DNA of 64,000 bases from an uncultured Clostridia bacterium (lineage in GTDB: Bacteria; Bacillota; Clostridia; Christensenellales; Borkfalkiaceae). The DNA lies in contig CALVPT010000002.1 in assembly GCA_944354125.1 (NCBI GenBank), forward strand, positions 1 to 64,000, in the 5' to 3' direction. Of the stretch, positions 6,322-14,502 are shown piece after piece (position 1 is the stretch's first letter; the number at the start of each line of letters is the position of its first letter). The notes under the pieces were generated by a model. The model did no database searches, was not told where the DNA came from, and was given only the letters and a program-made list of their open reading frames with translations. The translations under genes and the position numbers were made by a program.

Positions 6322-8465
6322 AGCTCATAAACTGCCGCATAGACGCCTTCGGCAAACTTAAAGGCGTACAGTTTGAGTTCGGCGACGGGCTTAACACATT
6401 CTGCTTTGAAAACGGTTGGGGAAAGACGACTTTGGCGGCGTTTATCCGCGCGATGTTCTACGGACTGAGGTCCGAGAGGGCAAACGCAAAAGACACGGGC
6501 GAACGCGCGAAGTACCGCCCTTTCGGCGGAGGCGCTTTCGGAGGCAGCCTGAAATTTGAACACGGCGGAGACGTATACACCGTACAGCGCACCTTCGACG
6601 AGAGCAGGGAATCGCACGACAGAGTTGAAGTTTACTTAAACGGCAGGCCTGCCCCCGAACTCAGAGAGGACCTGGGAAAGAGCATTTTCGGCATTGACGA
6701 ACAATCATATCTTCGCACCGTTTTTGCAGAGAGCGGAGATTTTGAAACGGGCTCTACGGGCGACATAAACGCACGACTGAGCGACTTTACTCAGGGCGGA
6801 ATAAGCGCCGAAGATGCCGTAAAGATACTCGATTCCGAACGCAAAAGATATAAAAAGGACAGGGGAAACGGCGGACTTATAAGCGCGCAGAGCGCCGCTT
6901 GCGAGCGCATTCGCGCGGACATATATGCCGCCGAACAGCAAAAGTCCAGGCTTGACGGCCTGTATGCCGAGCGCGCGGAACTGGCTAGCCGCGCCGCCGC
7001 CCTTCAGCGCGATCTGAAAAAGACGGGCGACATAGAGAACGCCCGTGCGCGCAAAAATGCCTACGACAAGTACAGCACGGACGCCGCGCGCGAACGCGCC
7101 GCCGCCGACAGCATTTCCGCAAAGTACCCCCGAGGACTGCCCGACAGAGCGCAGCTTGAAAGGGCGCGCCAGGCAATAGCCGACATCCGCGCGGCCGAAA
7201 GAGCCGCCGCCTCCCCCTCTGCCGCTCAGAGGGCAAAAAGACTTGAGGAACTTGAAAACCGATTCAAAAAGTTGCCTTCGCCCGACGACATAGCCGAACT
7301 AAGCCGCGCCGTCGAAGAGCTCAAGGCGGGCGAAACGGGTGCAACAGACCGAAAAAAGAAGCCTAAGGCATTTGCTCCGCTCATTATTTTTGCCCTCGTA
7401 ATGTTTATCGGCGGCATTACCTGCGCATTTGCAAGACTTATGGCGGTTGCCATAGGACTGATTGTGGCAGGCGTAGCATTAGTCTGCGCGGCGCTGTTCG
7501 TCTATGTCAATTCCAGATTTTCCGCTCTTGGTTCCTCATCACCTCAACGGCAGAGGCTGTCGGCAAAAGTCAGCGCATACCTTGCCTCCTACGGCTATGC
7601 CGACGGGGCATATGACTTTGACAGCTTTATGCGCGACCTTGACGAATTCAGGAGTCTTAAAGAAGACAAAACTCAATCTGACGGATTAAAGTCGGACAAA
7701 TTGGGCGGCACATATGCCGCAATGAACGCATTTTTTGCGCAATATGCGCCGCAAGCGGACGGCACTTACGAGGAGAAATTAAGGCGCATTTCGGACGACG
7801 TCGTCGCCGCGGAAGGGCACATTAAAATGAGCGAAGACCTTAAAAGGCGCGCCGCGGAATATGCTGACAGCAAGGACTACTCCTCGGACGTAAAGGGCAC
7901 GGAGGAGCTGGTAAAACAGCTTTCGCGGCTCAATTCCGCCGTAAGTTCAACCGAGGACCGCATCGAAGAGTGCGAGGCATATGCCGAAAAACTGCCCGAC
8001 CTGCATGCAGCTCTCGGCGAGGCGACGCAAAAACTTGAAGAATACGAGAAGACGCACTTCATAATAACCGCCGCGATTGCACACATACAGGGCGCGGACA
8101 AGACGCTTAAAGAAAGGCTTACCTCCCCCGTCGAAGAGGCCTACAGAAGATATGCCGCGCGCGTAAATGCGGCGATGGGCAAGGGCGCGACGATTGAGCC
8201 CGACCTGTCGGTAAAATATGAGGAGGGCGGCGCGCTCCGCGGCGAAGAACATATGAGTACGGGACAGGCGGCGGCGAGCGCGCTGTGTTTCCGCCTTGCG
8301 CTCTGCGACTGCATCTATGCAAAGGCCTCTCCCTTCATAGTACTCGACGACCCCTTCGCCTATCTGGACGAAGAACACCTTGCAAACTGCAAGAGGGTTT
8401 TATATGAACTTTCGCGCGACAGGCAGATAATCTACTTTACCTGCCACCCCTCGAGGCGCATCTGA
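6318..8465 (+). CDS. yhaN: YhaN-like SMC-type ATPase with central membrane hairpin
   Basis: The 715-residue protein begins with an ABC/SMC-type ATPase half (Walker A as ENGWGKTT near 31-39), continues as coiled coil from about 180, and ends with the second half (Walker B and D-loop IVLDDPFAYLDEEH near 672-687). Two hydrophobic segments at about 354-400 interrupt the coiled coil, as known for YhaN, and would tie the coil tip to the membrane. SbcC/Rad50 proteins have a zinc hook there; no CxxC hook is visible here. It is coupled by a 4-nt overlap to the YhaO-like nuclease. It probably uses ATP to move or open DNA ends for the partner nuclease. Confidence 0.85.
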   Translation: MKLINCRIDAFGKLKGVQFEFGDGLNTFCFENGWGKTTLAAFIRAMFYGLRSERANAKDTGERAKYRPFGGGAFGGSLKFEHGGDVYTVQRTFDESRESHDRVEVYLNGRPAPELREDLGKSIFGIDEQSYLRTVFAESGDFETGSTGDINARLSDFTQGGISAEDAVKILDSERKRYKKDRGNGGLISAQSAACERIRADIYAAEQQKSRLDGLYAERAELASRAAALQRDLKKTGDIENARARKNAYDKYSTDAARERAAADSISAKYPRGLPDRAQLERARQAIADIRAAERAAASPSAAQRAKRLEELENRFKKLPSPDDIAELSRAVEELKAGETGATDRKKKPKAFAPLIIFALVMFIGGITCAFARLMAVAIGLIVAGVALVCAALFVYVNSRFSALGSSSPQRQRLSAKVSAYLASYGYADGAYDFDSFMRDLDEFRSLKEDKTQSDGLKSDKLGGTYAAMNAFFAQYAPQADGTYEEKLRRISDDVVAAEGHIKMSEDLKRRAAEYADSKDYSSDVKGTEELVKQLSRLNSAVSSTEDRIEECEAYAEKLPDLHAALGEATQKLEEYEKTHFIITAAIAHIQGADKTLKERLTSPVEEAYRRYAARVNAAMGKGATIEPDLSVKYEEGGALRGEEHMSTGQAAASALCFRLALCDCIYAKASPFIVLDDPFAYLDEEHLANCKRVLYELSRDRQIIYFTCHPSRRI

Positions 8466-8478
8466 ACTGAGGTGAAAA

Positions 8479-9099
8479 ATGGTTGAATTCAACACCGAAA
8501 AAATAGAAAAGCTTACCGCGCGCGACAGGCTTTTCAGACGCATAGCTTTTCCTGTTGCTGCCGCAATAATCGTAATCGGCATAATAGCGGCAACTCTGTT
8601 TGCAAGAAGAAATGAAAGATATGAGACGGCGTATATCGTATTGCTCATCATTGATTTGTTCTTGATAGCCGGTTTCCTGGCGCTCAATCTGATAGCGATT
8701 TTCCCTAACTTGGCAAAGCTCAAAGGCGCGGTGCGAGGCATTATGTATGCCGACCTGGCCGCACACGGGGAAATATTTGCAGGCGATAATCTCCTTATAA
8801 AGGTGAGTTTTTCAAAGCACGTGCTGACGATTTCCTCGCCGGGCGGCGCAAGGCATTACGACCTTACGGCCATAAAGCGCTCACATTCAGTATACTCCGC
8901 CTGCGGCAATATGCTGTACGACTACATTCTCGCCTATTGGCAGGAGGCATGCAAAGAGGGATTCAATGGCGAAGTCAGATGTCTTGACGAGACCTCCGGT
9001 CGGGCAGATACGATTGATATTGTCAGAAGCGGAACGCCCATGAAAACCGTAAAAAACGCGCAGAAGATACTCAATTACGGCAAAGGAGCGGAGATATAA
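8479..9099 (+). CDS. Two-TM membrane protein of unknown function
   Basis: The 206-residue protein has two membrane segments (about 23-42 and 53-78) followed by a soluble domain of about 125 residues that is probably cytoplasmic. That domain contains IKVSFSKHVLTISSPGGARHY and two Cys residues. I do not recognise a family. A GAGGTGA ribosome binding site precedes the ATG. It lies 13 nt after yhaN and ends inside a strong terminator, so it closes this operon. An association with the YhaN membrane hairpin is possible but not shown. Confidence 0.75.
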   Translation: MVEFNTEKIEKLTARDRLFRRIAFPVAAAIIVIGIIAATLFARRNERYETAYIVLLIIDLFLIAGFLALNLIAIFPNLAKLKGAVRGIMYADLAAHGEIFAGDNLLIKVSFSKHVLTISSPGGARHYDLTAIKRSHSVYSACGNMLYDYILAYWQEACKEGFNGEVRCLDETSGRADTIDIVRSGTPMKTVKNAQKILNYGKGAEI

Positions 9100-9117
9100 T
9101 CTCCGCTCCCTCTTTTT
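9085..9117 (+). terminator. Terminator overlapping the stop of the membrane protein
   Basis: GGAGCGGAGAT (9085-9095) and ATCTCCGCTCC (9099-9109) form an 11-bp stem with a 3-nt loop, followed by a T-run. The stop codon lies in the loop. Confidence 0.85.
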
Positions 9118-9274
9118 ATCTCTTGGCGCTTTTGTCGCCGACATATTCGTCGTGAAAACGCGCCACCTCTTCGGGGTCGAGTGAAATTTTCTGAAGCGCT
9201 CCCGTGTACTCCGTCGCGCTGACCGCGCCGTCGACGAGCTCTTCGATTATTACCTTGCTGTTTTTTCCTGCCAT
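9116..9274 (-). CDS. Small hypothetical protein (52 aa)
   Basis: ATG at 9272-9274 opens a 52-residue frame, MAGKNSKVIIEELVDG... ending YVGDKSAKR, with stop at 9116-9118. The composition (hydrophilic, regular helix pattern, DPEEVARFHDEY) looks like a real soluble protein. There is no clear Shine-Dalgarno sequence, and a possible promoter (TTGCAT, 18 bp, CATAAT) lies directly upstream, so translation may be nearly leaderless. The family is unknown. Confidence 0.45.
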   Translation of the reverse strand: MAGKNSKVIIEELVDGAVSATEYTGALQKISLDPEEVARFHDEYVGDKSAKR

Positions 9275-9317
9275 ACTACCATTATGGCTAACTGCTTTTT
9301 AATTATGCAAAAAATAT

Positions 9318-9339
9318 GCCCGTCTATTACTAGACGGGC
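9318..9339 (-). terminator. Terminator of the SDR gene
   Basis: GCCCGTCTA paired with TAGACGGGC around a TTAC loop; on the minus strand a T-rich run follows. Confidence 0.8.
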
Positions 9340-9357
9340 AAAAATTTTAAGCCGGAA

Positions 9358-10158
9358 TTACGGCTGTTTGCCGATATATGCGAGGATACCGCCGTCGACA
9401 TAGAGAATGTGACCGTTCACGAAGTCGGATGCGTCCGATGCAAGGAATACCGCGGGACCCATGAGATCTTCGGGCGTGCCCCAGCGCTCGGCAGGGGTCT
9501 TTGCGACGATAAAGCTGTCGAAGGGATGGCGGCTGCCGTCAGGCTGGCGCTCTCTCAAAGGCGCCGTCTGGGGGGTTGCAATGTAGCCGGGGCCTATGCC
9601 GTTGCACTGTATGTTATACTTGCCGTACTCCGAACAGATATTCCTGGTGAGCATTTTAAGACCGCCCTTTGCCGCGGCATATGCCGAAACAGTCTCTCTG
9701 CCCAGCTCGCTCATCATGGAGCATATGTTGATTATCTTGCCGTGACCCTTCTTTATCATAGAGGGAATGACCGCCTTAGACACTATGAAGGGAGCGTTGA
9801 GGTCGACGTCGATGACCTTTCTGAAGTCAGCCGCGCTCATTTCGGTCATGGGTATGCGCCTTATGATGCCCGCATTGTTTACAAGGATGTCTATGACGCC
9901 CACTTCCTCTTCCACCTTGGCGACAAATGCGTTGACTGCCGCCTCGTCCGTGACGTCGCAGACATAGCCGTGAGCGGCGATACCTGCATCCTTATAGGCC
10001 TTTAAGCCCTTGTCCACGAGTTCCTGATTGATATCGTTAAAGACAATTGTCGCACCCGACTGAGCATATGCCGATGCAATTGCAAAGCCTATGCCGTAGG
10101 ACGCACCCGTAATGAGCGCAATTTTGCCCTTAAGCGAAAATTTCTGTTCGAATGACAT
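9358..10158 (-). CDS. SDR oxidoreductase, gluconate 5-dehydrogenase / KduD type
   Basis: This 266-residue classical short-chain dehydrogenase has the NAD(P) motif TGASYGIG near 17-24, NNAG near 92 and the catalytic Tyr/Lys in YAAAKGG near 160. The sequence around IRRIPMTEM and GPGYIATPQTAP is typical of proteins annotated as gluconate 5-dehydrogenase. Many relatives act with KduI to reduce 2,5-diketo-3-deoxygluconate to 2-keto-3-deoxygluconate. Since kduI is in the hexuronate operon at 52507 and no other KduD candidate is in this window, that role is plausible here. It is monocistronic, with its own promoter and terminator. Confidence 0.85.
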   Translation of the reverse strand: MSFEQKFSLKGKIALITGASYGIGFAIASAYAQSGATIVFNDINQELVDKGLKAYKDAGIAAHGYVCDVTDEAAVNAFVAKVEEEVGVIDILVNNAGIIRRIPMTEMSAADFRKVIDVDLNAPFIVSKAVIPSMIKKGHGKIINICSMMSELGRETVSAYAAAKGGLKMLTRNICSEYGKYNIQCNGIGPGYIATPQTAPLRERQPDGSRHPFDSFIVAKTPAERWGTPEDLMGPAVFLASDASDFVNGHILYVDGGILAYIGKQP

Positions 10159-10191
10159 TATGTTAATTTTCCTCCGATTTTAATTTATTAT

Positions 10192-10220
10192 ATTATAACA
10201 CCAAAAATTCAGACTGTAAA
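10192..10220 (-). promoter_or_regulatory. Promoter of the SDR gene
   Basis: TTTACA (10215-10220), a 17-bp spacer and TATAAT (10192-10197) on the minus strand, 34 bp before the ATG. Confidence 0.65.
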
Positions 10221-10330
10221 TAGGCAAGCCGATTTTAACCTGAATTTTTTACAAAACTTTTCATTTTATGCACAAAGTTTACACTTTTTATTGACCGCAC
10301 GGAGAAAAAGCATACATAGGCATTATGCAA

Positions 10331-10361
10331 AAGTCCCCGACGGCGATGCCGTCGGGGACTT
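10331..10361 (-). terminator. Terminator of the rpsF-ssb-rpsR operon
   Basis: A perfect 14-bp stem, AAGTCCCCGACGGC and its complement, around a GAT loop, 20 nt after rpsR. The T-run on the minus strand is weak. Confidence 0.75.
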
Positions 10362-10381
10362 GAATTTTCATTGATTTTTAA

Positions 10382-10630
10382 TTACTCACCCTTGAAAGGA
10401 AGCAGTGCAGCTATTCTTGCGCGCTTGATTGCCGAGGAAAGCTCTCTCTGGTGCTTTGCGCAGTTGCCGCTCATGCGCCTGGGGAGCATTTTACCGGATT
10501 CGGTTACGAACTTCTTGAGACGGTTTACGTCCTTATAGTCGATAACCTCTACCTTTTCCTGGCAGAAAACGCAGGTCTTTCTGCGGGGAGCCTTCTTGAA
10601 GCTCTTTTTAACTACGGTTTTCTCTTCCAT
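10382..10630 (-). CDS. rpsR: Ribosomal protein S18, zinc-type
   Basis: The 82-residue protein matches bS18 of the small ribosomal subunit, which pairs with S6 on the platform. Residues [11 protein letters not shown] and [11 protein letters not shown] give a C-x2-C ... C-x2-H set, the zinc-binding (C+) form of S18. Many bacteria have this form beside or instead of a Cys-free paralogue used under zinc limitation. An AGGAG precedes the ATG. It is the last gene of the rpsF-ssb-rpsR operon. Confidence 0.95.
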   Translation of the reverse strand: MEEKTVVKKSFKKAPRRKTCVFCQEKVEVIDYKDVNRLKKFVTESGKMLPRRMSGNCAKHQRELSSAIKRARIAALLPFKGE

Positions 10631-10659
10631 TTTATTCTCCTTGAATGTTGACCCTTAAA

Positions 10660-11094
10660 TCAGAAGGGGATATCGCTGTCGTCGTCAAAGGACTGCAGCG
10701 TAGGCTTTTTCTTTCCGCCTGCAGGAGCCTGATTGGAGGGCGCGAAATCGCTTTCATATCCGCTGTCGCCGCTTCCGTCACGGGGAGAGAGGAACTCCAC
10801 GTCCTGACAGATTATGTCGACGCCCGTGCGCTTTACGCCCTGACTGTCTTCATAATTTCTGAGCTCGATTGAGCCCATGACGGCAACCTTTTTGCCCTTC
10901 TTAGCATAGCGCGCAATGGTCTCGCCAAGGCCGCGCCAGGCCGTGCAGTTGAAAAAGTCGGTCTTTCTCTCGCCGTCGGCGCCCGAATAGTTCCTGTTTA
11001 CGGCTATCGAGAAACGGCAGATTGATACGCCGCTGGTCGTTTCCGTAAGCTCGGGGTCGCGCGTGAGATTGCCAATTAAAAATACCTTGTTCAT
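10660..11094 (-). CDS. ssb: Single-stranded DNA-binding protein
   Basis: The 144-residue protein has an N-terminal OB fold (MNKVFLIGNLTRDPEL, then TAWRGLGETI) to about residue 105, a flexible Gly/Ser/Pro linker and the acidic tail DDDSDIPF, which binds partner proteins of replication and repair. It coats single-stranded DNA as a tetramer. Position between rpsF and rpsR is the usual Firmicutes arrangement. Confidence 0.97.
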   Translation of the reverse strand: MNKVFLIGNLTRDPELTETTSGVSICRFSIAVNRNYSGADGERKTDFFNCTAWRGLGETIARYAKKGKKVAVMGSIELRNYEDSQGVKRTGVDIICQDVEFLSPRDGSGDSGYESDFAPSNQAPAGGKKKPTLQSFDDDSDIPF

Positions 11095-11103
11095 CTTTGT
11101 ACC

Positions 11104-11385
11104 TTATTTAACGGTTATGATTCTTCTTAAAACTTCTACCGAAAGACCGGCAACTCTGTCAAGTTCCTTGACTACGCTGCCTTCTGCTTCAAAGGTCATT
11201 ACTACGTAATAGCCGTCGGTCTTATAGCTGATGGGATAAGCCAACTTCTTTACGCCCCACTTATCGGTGGAGACGACCTTGCCGCCGTTGTCGTTTACGA
11301 TAGTTTCAAACTTCTGAACAAAGGATTCCTTTGCCTCGTCTGAAAGAGCCGCATCCAAAACATAGAGCATTTCGTAAGTTTTCAT
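11104..11385 (-). CDS. rpsF: Ribosomal protein S6
   Basis: The 93-residue protein (MKTYEMLYVLDAAL...) matches bS6, the partner of S18 on the 30S platform. The start ATG 11383-11385 is chosen because GGGAGGTG lies 6 nt upstream. A GTG at 11394 in the same frame is part of that ribosome binding site and would give an implausible start. It is the first gene of the operon, with a strong promoter about 77-105 nt upstream. Confidence 0.96.
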   Translation of the reverse strand: MKTYEMLYVLDAALSDEAKESFVQKFETIVNDNGGKVVSTDKWGVKKLAYPISYKTDGYYVVMTFEAEGSVVKELDRVAGLSVEVLRRIITVK

Positions 11386-11409
11386 TTCTTTCACCTCCCG
11401 GACTTAATC

Positions 11410-11429
11410 GGCATACCACTTGCGGTATG
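11410..11429 (-). promoter_or_regulatory. Hairpin in the rpsF leader, candidate S6:S18 site
   Basis: In the roughly 70-nt rpsF leader a 7-bp stem (GCATACC with GGTATGC, hexanucleotide loop) is followed by GCCG on the minus strand. Leader motifs that bind S6:S18 and repress this operon are known in many bacteria and contain a conserved CCG near a hairpin. The match is by position and rough form only. Confidence 0.35.
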
Positions 11430-11461
11430 CAAGGTTTGCGCACTTAAATTCGTGCCGTAAT

Positions 11462-11490
11462 ATAATACATTATCAAAGACAATTTGTCAA
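11462..11490 (-). promoter_or_regulatory. Promoter of rpsF-ssb-rpsR
   Basis: Perfect TTGACA (11485-11490), a 17-bp spacer and TATTAT (11462-11467) on the minus strand. Confidence 0.8.
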
Positions 11491-11501
11491 CAGTTTTTAT
11501 G

Positions 11502-14393
11502 TTATTTTGCCATTGAAATTACTACGTTGACAAGCTCCCTCAAGGTAAGACTGCCGAGCTCGGCACTCTCTCCTTCACCTTCGCCCCAGACGAGCGTCTT
11601 GCCAAGGTCTTCCCTGTTGACCGTAAGCACGCCCGCATCGAGAAGTTCGTAAAGAGTGGCATCGTTTATGTTCTTGGCCGCCTGAGTTATCATGGTATGG
11701 AAGTTGTTTATGGTGTAGACGTTTTCGACCTTTACGCCGTTTTCTCCGTCGACGTAGAGAATGAGTTTCCACATTCCCTTTGCCTCGCCGTAGGTGTAGT
11801 AAGTGTTCTCGTCAAACTGAGCTATCTCTTCCGCCGTCAGTCTGCCGGTGCCGTTTGCCAGGCTGTAACCGCCGTTGCCGTCGTAGACATAGTAGAGATA
11901 TGCCTCGTTATAGCTTTCCGCCTGCTGAATGCTGAACACGTAGTACGTGACTGCATCGGGGTCTGCGGAACCGCCGTTGACAGAGGCGTTCCACTCCTCC
12001 CGGGTAATGTACCCGTCCGACTTGGCGCCTGCCGCCGTGTACTTGCCGTCTTTGAGGACATAGTACTTGACCTTTGCGTCGGGATCGTATTCCTGCGCCG
12101 CCTTGTAAGAGAAGTCGCTGTTGTAGATTTCCTCGGCATAGATGCTCTGAATGGTTATCTCGTCGATTGCCGTCGAGAGGTCGTCTATCTTTGTATTTTT
12201 AAGCTGCTTGAGAACGTTGGAGCTGTTTTCGTCTATGTCGATGACCTGGCTGAGCGTGAGCTGTCCGACGTCGTCGCCCAGGCTGTTTATAGTGCTGGTC
12301 CTCAATGCCCAGAGAATCTTGTTGTCCTCCGTGAGGGAATCGCCCATTATTTCGCCTATGGTGAGGTCGCTCTTTATGCCGTCTATCCTGTCCGAAATGC
12401 CGTCGATCGTCGTTCCGTCGAGATAAATTCTGTTGCCTTCGAGGTCTTGATACCATACGGAGACTATCTTCTCGCTGCCGTCCTCTTGCGTCTGAGTCTT
12501 TATATAGCAGGTTTCCATGCCATATTTGCCCGTATAGCTGTACCCGTCGCCTTGCTGTGCAACGATATTGGTTATGCCGTAGCCCATGTAAGCCATTATG
12601 GCATTATCCGCCTTTATGTCGACAACTCCGCCGAGGGTGAGATTTTCGGTAAGACCCGAAACCCTGTCGGAGAGGGTATTGACCGTAGTCGATTCAATCT
12701 TGACGGCGTTTGCCCCGTCCATGTACCAAGCCGAAGCAACCTTGCCGTCCGAACCCGTAGCCATGTAGCAGACTACGCTGCTGCCGTCCCCGAGCTTGTA
12801 TTTGCCGACATAGTCATAGCTCTTGCCGCCGATTTCGCCGCTCTCTTCGCGCGCGTTGGTTATGCCGTAACCTATATACGACATTATCGCATCGTCGGGC
12901 TTTACGTCTATCAGCACGGTTACGGAGAGATTATCGGCAATTTCGGAAATCTCGCTGACGGTTGCGCCCTTGATTTCCTTGCCGTCCGCCGCGGAGACTA
13001 TCTTTTCGACCTGATTCTGCTCGTTGACCTGAATGTTTACGGCTATGTTTTCGCCGTCCTTGTCGTATATGCCGACATATCCGCCGCCTTCAGTCTGCGC
13101 GACGTCTGTCACCTTGTAGACGATATACATCATCACGTCGTTGGTGACAGCCACGTTGTCTATGACTGAGCCGAGCGGGAGCGACTGTATTTCGTCCTTG
13201 AGGTCTATGTCGTTATCTATGAGCGCGCCTACCGACGTATCGCCGAATACCTCGTTGGTAACCGAGTTATTGCCGAGCAGCTCGGACGCGTCAACGTAAT
13301 AGAGCGGCTCGAACGTGTCGAGAATGAGGCTGTTGATCGTTACGGTGTTTATCTGCACCTCCTCGCCTGCCGCGTTCTTGTAGAAGTTGCCCGTGAGATT
13401 TGTATAGTTATCGCCGTACTTTGTGGGATATTCATATGAAGTCCTGTCCGCAACGACGGCATTTTCGTCGAGAGTGAACTGACCTTCCGCGTTCCTGGAA
13501 ACGGCGATATACGCGGTACCATCGGCATATATCGTCTCGTAAACCCTCTTGCCCTCTTCGTTGAGCTGATTGCCTTCGAAGTCCTCGCTTATGACGGGTT
13601 CGCCGACTCTTCCGCCCTCAAGGCTGCAGGGAACATAGTAGAGCCTGTAGAGCACGTTGCCGTCGGCATCCTTCTGCGAGGTCTCGACGAGATAGTCGGT
13701 GCTCAACTGCTCGGCAGGGTAAACTTCGTCCTGCTCGACTATGCCCGTCCTGTAATAGTTGTCGTGACCCGCATCGTATGTATACGTATCGTAGAATACG
13801 GGCAGTTTAAGTCCCGACGAAGTGACCGCATACTCAGTCTCAGCACCCGTAAAAAGCGACTTGACTATGACGTTGGCATCGTCGCCGACGAGGTCGTTCG
13901 AGCCGAGCGCCGAAAGAATTTTGGAGGGACGCGTGTCCATTATGCAGTCGTTAAAGAACATAACTATGTCGGTGAAAGGCGTCTGTCTGAACTCCTCCCA
14001 GTCGACGTCGATATAGGGATCAACGACCGAAGAGAGCTGGTCGACTATGCCGCTCGTCACGGGCAAAAGCTTTTCGATTTCCGCAAAAGTCTTGCCTGCG
14101 ACGGGATAGTCGGGACTGGTAGCGCCCTCCGAGAAGATATAGCCGTACAGCACGCCGAAAAGTTCCTTCAAATTCTGCACGCCGCCGTTATTCTTATCCG
14201 TATTGATGTAGATATAATCGCCGTTTTCGTCCTTATTTTCGACTTTTACAAACCCGAGCAGTTTGTCTATATCCGTATTGGCGACATAGTAGCACACGCC
14301 GAAAATAGCCGCCGCCTCTACAATAATCGCAAAGATGAAGCCGATGAGAAAGGCGATTATCGCCGTTCCCGTCTTGGAGCCGCCCCTTGACAT
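11502..14393 (-). CDS. Large membrane-anchored surface protein with internal repeats
   Basis: The 963-residue protein has a short basic N-terminus, one membrane segment at about 9-35, then about 920 residues that are acidic, Tyr/Asn-rich and low in Cys, as expected of an exported Gram-positive protein. The middle (about 430-700) is built of repeated units of about 90 residues, each with a core such as NLTLGGVVDIK..., then AIMAYMGYGITN, then a YVGKY / CY-V-W-YMDG strand pattern. At least three clear copies are seen, and weaker copies flank them. No catalytic motif, sorting signal or known domain is recognised. Related proteins may be common but uncharacterised in this lineage. It is monocistronic, with a good ribosome binding site (GGGAGGT) and its own promoter. 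Confidence 0.8.
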   Translation of the reverse strand: MSRGGSKTGTAIIAFLIGFIFAIIVEAAAIFGVCYYVANTDIDKLLGFVKVENKDENGDYIYINTDKNNGGVQNLKELFGVLYGYIFSEGATSPDYPVAGKTFAEIEKLLPVTSGIVDQLSSVVDPYIDVDWEEFRQTPFTDIVMFFNDCIMDTRPSKILSALGSNDLVGDDANVIVKSLFTGAETEYAVTSSGLKLPVFYDTYTYDAGHDNYYRTGIVEQDEVYPAEQLSTDYLVETSQKDADGNVLYRLYYVPCSLEGGRVGEPVISEDFEGNQLNEEGKRVYETIYADGTAYIAVSRNAEGQFTLDENAVVADRTSYEYPTKYGDNYTNLTGNFYKNAAGEEVQINTVTINSLILDTFEPLYYVDASELLGNNSVTNEVFGDTSVGALIDNDIDLKDEIQSLPLGSVIDNVAVTNDVMMYIVYKVTDVAQTEGGGYVGIYDKDGENIAVNIQVNEQNQVEKIVSAADGKEIKGATVSEISEIADNLSVTVLIDVKPDDAIMSYIGYGITNAREESGEIGGKSYDYVGKYKLGDGSSVVCYMATGSDGKVASAWYMDGANAVKIESTTVNTLSDRVSGLTENLTLGGVVDIKADNAIMAYMGYGITNIVAQQGDGYSYTGKYGMETCYIKTQTQEDGSEKIVSVWYQDLEGNRIYLDGTTIDGISDRIDGIKSDLTIGEIMGDSLTEDNKILWALRTSTINSLGDDVGQLTLSQVIDIDENSSNVLKQLKNTKIDDLSTAIDEITIQSIYAEEIYNSDFSYKAAQEYDPDAKVKYYVLKDGKYTAAGAKSDGYITREEWNASVNGGSADPDAVTYYVFSIQQAESYNEAYLYYVYDGNGGYSLANGTGRLTAEEIAQFDENTYYTYGEAKGMWKLILYVDGENGVKVENVYTINNFHTMITQAAKNINDATLYELLDAGVLTVNREDLGKTLVWGEGEGESAELGSLTLRELVNVVISMAK

Positions 14394-14461
14394 TACTTTA
14401 TACCTCCCGTAGCCGCACCGAAAAATGCGGAGCGCTTTCTTGATATCTATAAACCGATTTC

Positions 14462-14490
14462 ATTATACAATATATATAGCCCAAAAGCAA
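14462..14490 (-). promoter_or_regulatory. Promoter of the large surface protein
   Basis: TTGCTT (14485-14490), a 17-bp spacer and TATAAT (14462-14467) on the minus strand. Confidence 0.6.
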
Positions 14491-14502
14491 CAATAAAAAA
14501 GG

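Noticed and set aside
11697..13169. 490-codon frame antisense to the large surface protein
   Set aside because: Val/Tyr-rich translation with no motifs; the opposite strand has a promoter, ribosome binding site and signal segment.
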